Assembly: GCA_045596605.1 (NCBI GenBank) | Contig: JAZOCR010000071.1 | Span: forward strand, 1-10,283 | Origin: SIG622 sp045596605 | GTDB lineage: Bacteria; Bacillota; Clostridia; Oscillospirales; CAG-382 | DNA length: 10,283 nucleotides | Reading direction: 5' to 3' | In this document: piece after piece, positions 1-6,898 of the stretch | Position numbering within the stretch: the first letter of the stretch is position 1 | Layout: every line of letters begins with the position of its first letter | Notes under the pieces: model-generated | Seen by the model: only the letters and a program-made list of their open reading frames with translations | Database searches by the model: none | Told to the model about the DNA's origin: nothing | Program-made: the position numbers and the translations under genes

Positions 1-781
1 ACACCTTACTTTCAACTAGTGAATAAAGTTCTTTTGCGTTACGATTAATTGGTAATGCCCAATAGTATGAAGCCCCTTTAGCCGTTCCAAACAATAACTT
101 GCCAATACTTGTTCCCTTTGCACCAATTGTCTTTGAGTAGCCAACACCATATGTTGATATATTACTACCAGATGCCTTTGACACTGTAATTCCCCAAGTG
201 GTTATTGAACTAAATGTAAAACTGCGAGTATAATCCTTGGGACCTTCCATTCTTTTTGCGGTAATCAAAAAGAAAGTAACACCTACAGAAATGCTAAATC
301 CCAACCCAAATCCTTTCAAAACATTTTTCGGATTATTTAAAAAGCTTTTTGAAAGTATTTTGTTGAAATCTAATGTAAGTCCCATACTTCCACCTACAAA
401 CCAATAACACCATGGAATAATACCATTTCCGAAGTTATTATTTTTAGTAAAAGCAAACCACAAACCTTCTACTCCAATAAAGCCTTGGTAGCATAATACA
501 TTAGCAGATAACAGAATTTGAAGGCCAAAGCCAACTACACCACTATACAACTTCGTTGCTTTATACCCCCGTGGATCCATCATGTTGATAGGCGTATTTT
601 CACAGTATGCGAACAGATTGTAGGAAACAGACAATCCAAAGCAACTCATAAGGCCTACTTCATCACTATTCAAAAACCGACCGATCTCAGGATCGTAATA
701 ACGGCTGGATACATAGTAGAGTCCAGTCTCAGCATCATAGTAATAACCGCGATAACAGGAAGAACTTCTTGTCCACTCCCA
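1..781 (-). CDS. Rhs repeat-associated core protein, C-terminal fragment with variable tip (partial)
   Basis: On the minus strand an open frame of about 260 codons runs from 781 off the left edge. Its first third carries the Rhs core signature: RGYYYDAETGLYY, then SSRYYDPEIGRFLNSDE, NLFAYCENTP and the closing PINMMDPRG (about 566-760). In Rhs proteins this core marks the end of the YD-repeat shell, and what follows is a swappable toxin tip. Here the tip (1-565) is glycine- and hydrophobic-rich, with segments such as GLQILLSANVLCYQGF and GLGFSISVGVTFFLI, then a Ser/Thr/Gly/Tyr-rich stretch. I do not recognise its fold. An in-frame TAA at 782-784 closes the frame upstream and the YD-repeat shell is missing, so the gene is 5' truncated. 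The first in-frame ATG is at 647-649, with only a weak ribosome binding site. It may be a pseudogene, an orphan tip or a short expressed protein. Rhs identity is secure; activity is unknown. Confidence 0.8.
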
Positions 782-809
782 TTATACACAAAAGCTCACA
801 AAATGTCAA
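781..809 (-). promoter_or_regulatory. Perfect consensus sigma-A promoter facing the Rhs fragment
   Basis: Read on the minus strand, TTGACA (804-809) is followed after exactly 17 bases by TATAAT (781-786), matching consensus at all 12 positions. Transcription would start near 774 and run into the Rhs fragment. It lies just beyond the rplL terminator, so it would be an independent transcription unit. The -10 box overlaps the stop codon that closes the Rhs frame. No clear start codon with a Shine-Dalgarno sequence follows it closely. Confidence 0.7.
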
Positions 810-819
810 TACCTTCATA

Positions 820-853
820 AAACGCAAAAGCGGCACCCCACACGGAGTGCCGC
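820..853 (-). terminator. Intrinsic terminator after rplL
   Basis: Minus-strand RNA forms a 10-bp GC-rich stem (844-853 with 830-839, one G-U pair) closed by a GUGU tetraloop, followed by UUUUGCGUUUU. It begins about 20 bases after the rplL stop codon, which fits the end of the rplJ-rplL unit. Confidence 0.9.
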
Positions 854-873
854 TCTTATCTTTTAGGTTTAAA

Positions 874-1254
874 TTACTTAATAGTAACCTTTGCGCCAGC
901 TGCTTCAAGCTGAGTCTTGAGAGCTTCTGCATCTTCCTTGGAAACGCCTTCCTTAAGAACCTTAGGAGCGCTTTCAACGAGATCCTTTGCTTCCTTAAGA
1001 CCAAGGCCTGTGATTTCACGAACAACCTTGATAACGTTGAGCTTAGAAGCACCAGCTTCTGTAAGTTCTACGTTGAATTCTGTCTGTTCAGCTGCTGCGG
1101 GAGCTGCTGCTGCAGCGCCGGGAGCTGCTGCTACTGCTACGGGAGCTGCGGATACGCCGAACTCCTCTTCGATTGCCTTAACGAGGTCTGCAAGTTCAAG
1201 AATAGTAAGAGCCTTGATTTCTTCAAGGATAGCAAGTGACTTTTCTGTTGCCAT
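874..1254 (-). CDS. rplL: 50S ribosomal protein L7/L12
   Basis: This 126-residue protein is a full-length bL12, the dimeric stalk protein of the large ribosomal subunit that recruits translation GTPases. The N-terminal dimerisation and L10-binding domain (about 1-35, ILELADLVKAIEEEFGV) is followed by an Ala/Pro/Gly-rich hinge (about 36-56). The globular C-terminal domain (about 58-126) carries the conserved VIKVVREITGLGLKEAKDLV helix, which contacts elongation factors. The ATG has a strong GGAGGAAA ribosome binding site. It is the second gene of the rplJ-rplL unit and is followed by its own terminator. Commonly rpoB follows rplL, but here Rhs sequence does. Family and length are typical, so the call is near certain. 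Confidence 0.98.
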   Translation of the reverse strand: MATEKSLAILEEIKALTILELADLVKAIEEEFGVSAAPVAVAAAPGAAAAAPAAAEQTEFNVELTEAGASKLNVIKVVREITGLGLKEAKDLVESAPKVLKEGVSKEDAEALKTQLEAAGAKVTIK

Positions 1255-1400
1255 TTTAAATTTCCTCCAAATTCATAATTTTTTACGGTGTCATTGCACC
1301 AAATTTAATGTAGTATCACACGTTTCGTGTGAAATTTTTTCGCATTTGCGATTTGACAATTTACTGTCATCATTATGACGCATAAGCGCCAATTTGAAGC
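1255..1400 (-). other. Structured rplJ-rplL intercistronic region
   Basis: The 146 bases between rplJ and rplL can form several small hairpins: GTCAT/ATGAC (1366-1379), a 7-bp TCACACG/CGTGTGA stem with a 3-base loop (1316-1332) and GGTG/CACC (1287-1300). On the minus strand none is followed by a proper U-run, so they look like RNA-processing or stability structures rather than terminators. This is inference; rplL is needed in higher copy than rplJ, and such spacers can help achieve that. Confidence 0.4.
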
Positions 1401-1982
1401 TTACGCTTCTGCTGTTTCAGCTGCAGGAGCTTCCTCTGCTGCGGGAGCTTCTTCTGCAGGTGCTGCTTCTTCAGCGGGCTTTTCAGCTACTTCGCCGCCC
1501 TTATCAACAACGGCCTGAAGAGCGATTGCAAGTCCGTAGAGAGAAGACTGCATAGAACCGAGCATCTGGCAAAGGAGCATTTCCTTGGAAGGAATAGCTG
1601 CGAGAGCTTCTACCTCTGCTACGTCGATTACTCTGCCGTCAATGAAGCCTGCCTTAACTGTAAACTGCTCGTTGTCCTTTGCAAACTTGCAGAGAACCTT
1701 TGCGGGAGCAACTGCGTCATTTGAAAGAGCAATAGCTGTCATTCCTTCAAGTACGCTGTCAAAGCCGTCAAGACCAACTTCCTTGCAAGCCTTTCTGATG
1801 TAGGTATTCTTGATTACTCTGTAATCAACACCTGCTTCACGAAGGCTTTTACGAAGCTTTGTGTCCTGTTCAACTGTAATTCCGCAGTAGTTTACAAGTA
1901 CGCCGCTTTCTGCACCCTTAATTCTTTCAACGAGGTCAGCGAGCATAGCCTGCTTCTGTTCGAGAATCTTTGCACTTGGCAT
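1401..1982 (-). CDS. rplJ: 50S ribosomal protein L10
   Basis: This uL10 protein forms the base of the ribosomal stalk and binds 23S rRNA and L7/L12 dimers. I start it at the ATG at 1980-1982 (MPSAKILEQKQAML), 193 residues, because CAGGAGGTGAAA lies a few bases upstream. A longer open frame reaching 2123 has no ribosome binding site and would translate the leader RNA. The N-terminal RNA-binding domain shows the usual features (VNYCGITVEQ, LRKSLREAGVDYRVIKNT). After the L12-binding helix the protein ends in a low-complexity tail of about 28 residues made of repeats such as AEEAPA. That makes it longer than the roughly 165-175 residues usual in Bacillus. It is co-transcribed with rplL and probably autoregulated through its leader. 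Confidence 0.97.
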   Translation of the reverse strand: MPSAKILEQKQAMLADLVERIKGAESGVLVNYCGITVEQDTKLRKSLREAGVDYRVIKNTYIRKACKEVGLDGFDSVLEGMTAIALSNDAVAPAKVLCKFAKDNEQFTVKAGFIDGRVIDVAEVEALAAIPSKEMLLCQMLGSMQSSLYGLAIALQAVVDKGGEVAEKPAEEAAPAEEAPAAEEAPAAETAEA

Positions 1983-2206
1983 TTTGTGTTTCACCTCCTG
2001 TAATATTTCGCACATAAAACCATATGCGATTTCGGTTGACTCCCTTTCGGGATCGGAAGGATTGACACAAGGTAATATAAAAATTGCCCTGCGACCACAT
2101 AGGCACAGAGCAAGCATAATCACATAAATATGTCAATGCTTTCCTCGGCAGGCGGTTTGAATTCCAAACCGTTAGAGCGTTTCGCAACCTGCTTTCTTAG
2201 GTCAAC
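1983..2206 (-). ncRNA. L10-type ribosomal protein leader (rplJL attenuator)
   Basis: The 5' untranslated region of rplJ is about 224 bases and has the plan of the Firmicutes L10 leader. An outer stem pairs GCAGG (2188-2192) with CCTGC (2148-2152). It encloses a hairpin CGGTTTG/CAAACCG (2153-2171), and the CCTGCCGAGGAAAG segment, which I recall as typical of this leader class, follows directly. Downstream is a terminator hairpin with a U-rich tract. In this family, L10 in complex with L7/L12 binds the upstream element and favours termination, giving feedback control. Two more small hairpins (TCCC/GGGA near 2041-2052 and TCGCATAT/ATGTGCGA near 2010-2031) precede the ribosome binding site. The identification rests on position and motifs, not on a covariance search. 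Confidence 0.85.
2074..2111 (-). terminator. Attenuator terminator inside the L10 leader
   Basis: Minus-strand RNA GCUCUGUG (2104-2111) pairs with CGCAGGGC (2086-2093), 8 bp with two G-U pairs, and is followed by AAUUUUUAUAUU (2074-2085). It lies about 90 bases before the rplJ start, as expected for a regulated terminator. It would also cut off read-through arriving from tepA. Confidence 0.75.
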
Positions 2207-2212
2207 ACGAGT

Positions 2213-2241
2213 ATTCTATCACACATTTTCTTTTTTGTCAA
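2213..2241 (-). promoter_or_regulatory. Promoter of rplJ-rplL
   Basis: On the minus strand TTGACA (2236-2241) and TAGAAT (2213-2218) are separated by 17 bases. This is an 11 of 12 match to the sigma-A consensus, suiting a highly expressed ribosomal gene. The -35 box and spacer lie within the last codons of tepA (LDKKENV), so the two genes have no free space between them. The start of transcription would be near 2206. Confidence 0.85.
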
Positions 2242-3082
2242 GTCTTTTTTCTGCTTTTTTTGAAATTTCTTTTTCTTTTTTATTCTCAACACCACAAAAC
2301 TTTTCAGGATTTCTTTCACGAACCAGATTTTTAAGGCACTCCATCGCATCCGCAAGTCCGCCTACCCTATCAATAAGTCCGATATTTACCGCCGCTTCGC
2401 CGTCTATTACACTTCCCACGTCGGTTGCAATTTCGTCCGTTTCCATCATAAGCTCCAGCAGCTTTTCTTTTTTTGCACCGGAATGGGATACTATAAAATT
2501 CAGTATTCTGTCCTGCATTTTTGCAAAATAGGTAAAGGACTGGGGCACACCAATAACAAGACCGTTCATTCTCACCGGATGAAGCGTCATTGTTGCCGAC
2601 GGCACTATAAAGGACTTGTCTGCGCACACCGCAAGCGGAACTCCTATGGAATGCCCTCCCCCAAGCACAAGCGAAACACTGGGCTTGCTCATACCTGCAA
2701 CCGTTTCGGCAATTGCAAGACCTGCCTCCACATCGCCACCGACGGTATTGAGAAGGAGCAGAAGTCCGTCAATGTCGTTTCTGTCCTCTATTCCCACAAG
2801 CTGCGGCAAAATGTGCTCATATTTGGTAGTTTTTGACTGGGGTGACAAAACCGAGTGTCCCTCCACCTGCCCTGCAATTATAATAGTGTGGATTGAAATA
2901 TCGCCGTTTTTTGTGGTAATGCTTCCGGTATCCTCAATGTTTGCGAACTGTGCGGAATTTTTATCCGCAATATTTTTTTCTTCGTCTGTACTTTTATCTT
3001 CGCTTTGTTCTTCGCTATACTTTTCAAAATCCTTTTCGTTTGTTTTATCTTCCTTATTCTTTTTATTATCAATACTGTTCAT
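2219..3082 (-). CDS. tepA: TepA-like ClpP-family serine peptidase
   Basis: This is a 287-residue protein of the ClpP/crotonase fold, closest in my reading to TepA (YmfB, translocation-enhancing protein) of Bacillus. The nucleophile is Ser145 in GGGHSIGVPLA, the base His168 in MTLHPVRM, and the acid probably Asp221 in the ATD segment before the helix ending AAVNIGLID. LLLLLNTVGGDVEAGLAIAE (about 107-126) is the usual ClpP strand and oxyanion-region segment. Both ends are unusual: about 60 N-terminal residues and 25 C-terminal residues are Lys/Glu/Asp-rich and likely disordered. There is no signal peptide, so it should be cytosolic. The ATG follows AGGCGGTG. It is the last gene of the seven-gene run, 93 bases after the M18 gene. 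TepA's substrates and partner ATPase are not evident here. Confidence 0.85.
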   Translation of the reverse strand: MNSIDNKKNKEDKTNEKDFEKYSEEQSEDKSTDEEKNIADKNSAQFANIEDTGSITTKNGDISIHTIIIAGQVEGHSVLSPQSKTTKYEHILPQLVGIEDRNDIDGLLLLLNTVGGDVEAGLAIAETVAGMSKPSVSLVLGGGHSIGVPLAVCADKSFIVPSATMTLHPVRMNGLVIGVPQSFTYFAKMQDRILNFIVSHSGAKKEKLLELMMETDEIATDVGSVIDGEAAVNIGLIDRVGGLADAMECLKNLVRERNPEKFCGVENKKEKEISKKAEKRLDKKENV

Positions 3083-3102
3083 ATCACACCGCCTAATTTC
3101 CG

Positions 3103-3147
3103 GAAGGCAAAAGAAAAGCCTTCACTTTTTGGCTTATTATTGCCAAA
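3103..3147. other. Two adjacent hairpins between the M18 peptidase gene and tepA
   Basis: GAAGGC/GCCTTC (3103-3123) and TTTGGC/GCCAAA (3128-3147) each form a 6-bp stem. On the minus strand neither is followed by a real U-tract, so they look like mRNA processing or partial attenuation sites rather than a full stop between the two genes. Confidence 0.35.
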
Positions 3148-3175
3148 GGAGCGAAAGCTTATACCTCTTATAAAA

Positions 3176-4579
3176 TTATCTCATAAAGAATGCGGTAAAC
3201 GCCTTGTGTGCCATATAAACGTCAGTCTTGGAAACCACCTCGTAGGGTGCGTGCATAGAAAGCACAGCCACACCAACGTCAATAGTATCAACGTCAAGCT
3301 CGGATATATACTTTGCAACCGTTCCGCCGCCACCTGCGTCAACCTTGCCAAGCTCGGCTGTCTGCCAGAGCACGCCGCTACCATCAAAAATGCGTCTTAC
3401 TTCACCACAGAACTCAGCAGAAGCATCGTTTGTGCTTCCCTTTCCACCAGAGCCGGTGTACTTTGTAACAACTATTCCTTTATTTATATAGCAGGAGTTT
3501 CTTGATTCGTATACCTCTGCAAAGTTCGGGTCAAAGCAGGCGTTAACGTCAGCAGAAAGGCACTTGGAGTTTGCCATCATTTTTCTGAAGTTCGCACCGC
3601 TGCTTTCACAGATTTCCCAGAGCATATTTGTAAATGCATGGGACTTCATACCTGTATTTCCGTCGCTTCCGGTTTCTTCCTTGTCTGCAAGAATTGTAAC
3701 AACCGTCTTTTTAGGCGCAAGCTTTGCCGCTTCAAGAGTAGCAGTAATAATCGGATATGCGCACACCTTATCGTCATGACCGTAGGAGATAATCATGCTT
3801 CTGTCAAAGCCTAGATCACGAGCCTTTCCTGCAGGAACAAGGCTGAGCTCTGCCGAGAGGAAATCCGCTTCAACAATGCCGTACTTTTCATTAAGAAGTG
3901 CAAGCACGCCAAGCTTTATCTTTTCTGAAGCCTTTTCATCGTCAAAGGGTCTGCTTCCAACAAGGATATTAAGATTTTCACCTGTAATCGCCTTTGAAAC
4001 AGGTCTTGCCATATCTCTGTCAAGATGAGGAAGAAGGTCGTTTATGCAGAATACCGGATCACCATCTTCTTCGCCCAAGTTTACGTCAATAACGCTTCCG
4101 TCACCCTTTACGATAACACCATGAAGCGCAAGCGGAACTGTCGGCCACTGATATTTTTTTATGCCGCCGTAGTAATGGGTCTTAAAGAACGCCATACCAC
4201 CGTCCTCGTAAAGAGGACACTGCTTGAGGTCAATTCTGGGGCTGTCAACGTGCGCCGCCGCAATGCTGATACCGTTTTCAAGGCTCTCGCTTCCGAATAC
4301 GATAAGATATATAGATTTTCCTCTGTTATTAAGGTAAACCTTATCCCCTGCTTTGTATGCTTTTCCGTACTGAAATTCCTCAAAGCCGCAGCCTTTTGCG
4401 ATATTCACAGCAACACTTGTAGCTTCTCTTTCTGTTTTTGCGCTATCAAGGAATTTTTTATAGTCCTCACAGTAGGTATACGCCTTTTCGCACTCGGCGC
4501 TGTCCATTACTTCATAAGCATTCTTTTTTGTGATAAATAGCTTTTCACGCATTTCTTCGCCCTTTGTTTTTTCTGACAT
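3176..4579 (-). CDS. M18 family metalloaminopeptidase (aminopeptidase I type)
   Basis: A 467-residue cytosolic zinc aminopeptidase that removes N-terminal residues from peptides; M18 enzymes often prefer acidic or neutral side chains. Metal and catalytic positions of the family are visible: His110 and Asp112 in AAAHVDSPRID, the bridging Asp in GHDDKVCAY (269-270), the Glu pair in DKEETGSDGN (301-302), Asp344 in LSADVNAC, and His443 in the C-terminal SMHAPYEV. Length matches the family. I prefer the ATG at 4577-4579 (MSEKTKGEE), preceded by AAAGTGAG at 8 bases. A GTG three codons earlier lacks as good a site. It starts 38 bases after the lytic transglycosylase gene and belongs to the same transcript. 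The exact subfamily name (apeA, apeB or other) is not decided by sequence alone. Confidence 0.93.
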   Translation of the reverse strand: MSEKTKGEEMREKLFITKKNAYEVMDSAECEKAYTYCEDYKKFLDSAKTEREATSVAVNIAKGCGFEEFQYGKAYKAGDKVYLNNRGKSIYLIVFGSESLENGISIAAAHVDSPRIDLKQCPLYEDGGMAFFKTHYYGGIKKYQWPTVPLALHGVIVKGDGSVIDVNLGEEDGDPVFCINDLLPHLDRDMARPVSKAITGENLNILVGSRPFDDEKASEKIKLGVLALLNEKYGIVEADFLSAELSLVPAGKARDLGFDRSMIISYGHDDKVCAYPIITATLEAAKLAPKKTVVTILADKEETGSDGNTGMKSHAFTNMLWEICESSGANFRKMMANSKCLSADVNACFDPNFAEVYESRNSCYINKGIVVTKYTGSGGKGSTNDASAEFCGEVRRIFDGSGVLWQTAELGKVDAGGGGTVAKYISELDVDTIDVGVAVLSMHAPYEVVSKTDVYMAHKAFTAFFMR

Positions 4580-4617
4580 TAAAATCACTCACTTTCAATT
4601 CATTTATATATTCAGGT

Positions 4618-5208
4618 TTATTCCACAACAGAAGCGGTATTATTTTCTTTTTCGTCTTTCTTTTTAAGAAGCTCCGAATATGTTTTTGCATTATCGGAAA
4701 CCTTCTTAACGTAATTTTTTGTTTCTTCAATCGGAATGTCGATAAGCCTTCCGTCCTGACCGTAACGCTCGTCGGAGAGCCAGCCCTTTACCCTGTTATC
4801 TCCGGCGTTGTATGCGGCGTATGCAGTTTCCCATATTCCGAATTTTGAGTAGAGATAACTGAGATAGTATGTTCCGTATTTTATATTTATATCCGGGTCG
4901 TAGAGAAGACTTGTGTTAGGCTCATCTCCGGTCTTTGTGCAAAGCCACTCGTAAGTTGATGGCATTATCTGCATAAGCCCCACTGCACCTCTGTAGGATA
5001 CAGCGTCAGCCGTGAATGAGCTTTCGCATTTTATTACCGCAAGTATTACCTCTCTTGGGACTCCGTACTCCTTGGAGTATTTTTCAACGTATTCGGTATA
5101 TTTTATCGGGTGAAGCTTCTCAGTAATATAGTCTTCCATTTTTGAAAAGGAAAAACCAATAATTACAGATGCAATAATTATACCAATGCATATGATTGCT
5201 TTTTTCAT
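4618..5208 (-). CDS. Membrane-anchored lytic murein transglycosylase (SLT family 1)
   Basis: This 196-residue protein cleaves the glycan strands of peptidoglycan, leaving 1,6-anhydro-muramic acid ends. Residues 4-21 form one hydrophobic segment that should anchor it with the enzyme outside the cell, with no lipobox cysteine. The goose-lysozyme-like domain spans about 38-175. Its signatures are catalytic Glu62 in KCESSF, GLMQIMPSTY (77-86), AYNAG (132-136) and the closing ETKNYVKKV (162-170). A Lys/Glu-rich tail ends the protein. Its GAGGAG ribosome binding site lies inside the last codons of coaE and only three bases separate the genes, which implies translational coupling. It is smaller than E. 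coli Slt70 but normal for Clostridia SLT enzymes. Its wall role is unrelated to its operon partners. Confidence 0.93.
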   Translation of the reverse strand: MKKAIICIGIIIASVIIGFSFSKMEDYITEKLHPIKYTEYVEKYSKEYGVPREVILAVIKCESSFTADAVSYRGAVGLMQIMPSTYEWLCTKTGDEPNTSLLYDPDINIKYGTYYLSYLYSKFGIWETAYAAYNAGDNRVKGWLSDERYGQDGRLIDIPIEETKNYVKKVSDNAKTYSELLKKKDEKENNTASVVE

Positions 5209-5211
5209 TTC

Positions 5212-5820
5212 TTAAAAATACTCCTCTTTTGTCATAAGCTCAGAGTACAGCTTTTCTGCACTCTTTTTAAGCTTCTGTACTGTCGAATTATTATAAATAA
5301 CGTAGTCGCATCTTTCTTTAAAATATTCGTCGTCCATCTGACTGTCTATTCTTTTTTCCGCCTGCTGTCTGTCTATGCAGTCACGCTTCATTATTCTGTC
5401 CACTCTTACTTCTCTGTCGGCAAGCACGCAGGCTGTAAAGTTACAGTAAAAATCCGCTCCCTTGTCAAAAAGCTGAGGTGCATCAATAATCACTATTTTT
5501 TCACCGTCAAGCTCTCTTTCAAGAAGCCAAATCTTCATTTTTTCAATTATGTATTTATGCGTTGTTTCGGTTAAAAATTCCAGATCCCGCTCATCGGAAA
5601 AAACTATTTCCGCAACTCTTTTTCTGTTCATAGAGCCGTCATGAAGGAGTATTTCCTCTCCAAAATGGGAAACAAGAATTTTCAGACAATCACTGCCTTT
5701 TTCCACTACTTCCCTTGCAGTTTTGTCCGTATCAAGACACTTTATTCCTTTTTCACGAAAGCAGTCACAGAATGCGCCTTTGCCTGCGCCGCTTTGTCCT
5801 GTTACTCCAAGTACAAGCAT
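5212..5820 (-). CDS. coaE: Dephospho-CoA kinase
   Basis: This 202-residue enzyme phosphorylates dephospho-CoA with ATP, the last step of coenzyme A synthesis. The N-terminal P-loop is GVTGQSGAGKG (residues 5-15), followed by the CoaE LDTDK segment, which probably binds the acceptor. The lid and C-terminal arginines appear in DRIMKRD and KRIDSQM, where RI.SQ is typical of the family. The start is placed at MLVLGVTG because GAAAGGAG lies 7 bases upstream. An ATG seven codons earlier has no ribosome binding site. One oddity: the residue after the P-loop lysine is Gly rather than the usual Ser or Thr that helps bind magnesium. It lies 25 bases after sua5 and 3 bases before the transglycosylase gene. 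Confidence 0.93.
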   Translation of the reverse strand: MLVLGVTGQSGAGKGAFCDCFREKGIKCLDTDKTAREVVEKGSDCLKILVSHFGEEILLHDGSMNRKRVAEIVFSDERDLEFLTETTHKYIIEKMKIWLLERELDGEKIVIIDAPQLFDKGADFYCNFTACVLADREVRVDRIMKRDCIDRQQAEKRIDSQMDDEYFKERCDYVIYNNSTVQKLKKSAEKLYSELMTKEEYF

Positions 5821-5845
5821 AGGGAAGCTCCTTTCACACATTTTA

Positions 5846-6898
5846 TTATAGCTTTATAACATGAAATCCGGATGCCTTAAGAAGTCTGTTGTATATTGCA
5901 AGATTTACTCCGTCCTTGCTTTCCGGGCATCTTGCAAGAACTCCGGTTATAAAAGAACACTCATCGGTTGCACGAAGTGCATCAAAAATCAGCCTTGCCT
6001 GCTGCAGTGGTTCATTTCCGTGTCCTACGGTAAATATATTTCTGCAGTCAATATACTCTGCGTCCTCGTCGTAGCATAAAATTGCAAGATTTTCCGTTTC
6101 ACAACGTTTATTTATATAATTTCTCACTTTATCATCATCACCGATAACAAGAGTTACGGGGTTTACCGGTGCATAATGCTTATACTTCATTCCCGGTGCC
6201 GCCGCAATTTCATCATCGTTCATCTCAGAAAGTATTGTGCGTGATATTTTAACCTCACCCAGAAGTGACGACAGAGTTTCAAGTGTTACAGCGCCCGGAC
6301 GAAGAAGCACCGGAGGCTCACTTGCAAGGGTTACAATTGTTGATTCAACGCCTACGTTACAGGGACCGCCATCAATTATTACATCAACCTTACCGAAAAG
6401 GTCCTCAATAACGTGCTCGGCTTTTGTGGTGCTCGGTCTTCCCGAAATATTGGCACTCGGCGCTGCTATCGGAACATCTGCAAGCTCAATGAATTTTCTT
6501 GCAACAATATTTTCCGGCACTCTGAAACCCGCATTTGGAAGTCCTGCCGTTACAACGTTTGAAATAAGGTCTTTTTTACGAAGAACAACCGTAAGGGGTG
6601 CAGGAAACAAGTCCTTAATTGCGGAAAAATGCTTATTTTCATCTGTATATGCGTATTTCTCTATATCGTCTGCGCTTGCAAGATGAGATATAAGAGGATT
6701 GTCCTGGGGTCTTCCCTTCACCTGGAAAATACGCTTTACTGCATCATCGCAAAGTGCGTTTGCGCCAAGACCGTAAACCGTTTCCGTAGGAAAAGCAACA
6801 AGCCCTCCGCCTCTAACTACTTCTGCCGCAATTTTTAAGTTTTCTATATCATTCTTTCCCGAAAGGTTCGGGGATACTCTGAGTATTTTTGTGTCCAT
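5846..6898 (-). CDS. L-threonylcarbamoyladenylate synthase (Sua5 type)
   Basis: The 350-residue protein makes threonylcarbamoyl-AMP from threonine, bicarbonate and ATP, the first step of the t6A37 modification of ANN-decoding tRNAs. Residues 20-205 form the YrdC-like domain. It shows FPTETVYGLGANA (36-48), the K.R motif in VKGRPQDNPL (K61, R63), PSANISGRPS (147-156) and the GVESTIV strand (183-189). The linker motif APGMKYKHYAP (235-244) introduces the C-terminal Sua5 domain (about 245-345), so this is the long Sua5/YwlC form and not the short TsaC form. An AAGGAG site lies about 12 bases and an AGGTG about 3 bases before the ATG. It sits 31 bases after prfA. In many Firmicutes prmC lies between these two genes; here it does not. 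Confidence 0.95.
   Translation of the reverse strand: MDTKILRVSPNLSGKNDIENLKIAAEVVRGGGLVAFPTETVYGLGANALCDDAVKRIFQVKGRPQDNPLISHLASADDIEKYAYTDENKHFSAIKDLFPAPLTVVLRKKDLISNVVTAGLPNAGFRVPENIVARKFIELADVPIAAPSANISGRPSTTKAEHVIEDLFGKVDVIIDGGPCNVGVESTIVTLASEPPVLLRPGAVTLETLSSLLGEVKISRTILSEMNDDEIAAAPGMKYKHYAPVNPVTLVIGDDDKVRNYINKRCETENLAILCYDEDAEYIDCRNIFTVGHGNEPLQQARLIFDALRATDECSFITGVLARCPESKDGVNLAIYNRLLKASGFHVIKL

Noticed and set aside
1316..1340. Hairpin TCACACG/CGTGTGA followed by TTTTTT as a terminator
   Set aside because: The T-run follows it only on the plus strand, where no gene ends nearby; on the coding minus strand it lacks a U-tract.
917..1378. A 153-codon plus-strand frame rich in Ala/Ser
   Set aside because: It is the antisense of the rplL hinge and domains; the minus-strand protein is unmistakable L7/L12.
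1983..2123. A 47-codon N-terminal extension of rplJ
   Set aside because: It would translate the L10 leader and its attenuator; the ATG at 1980-1982 has a strong ribosome binding site and matches the normal L10 start.
4025..4540. A 171-codon plus-strand frame
   Set aside because: It lies wholly opposite the M18 aminopeptidase gene, whose metal-binding motifs are intact; no start context supports the plus frame.
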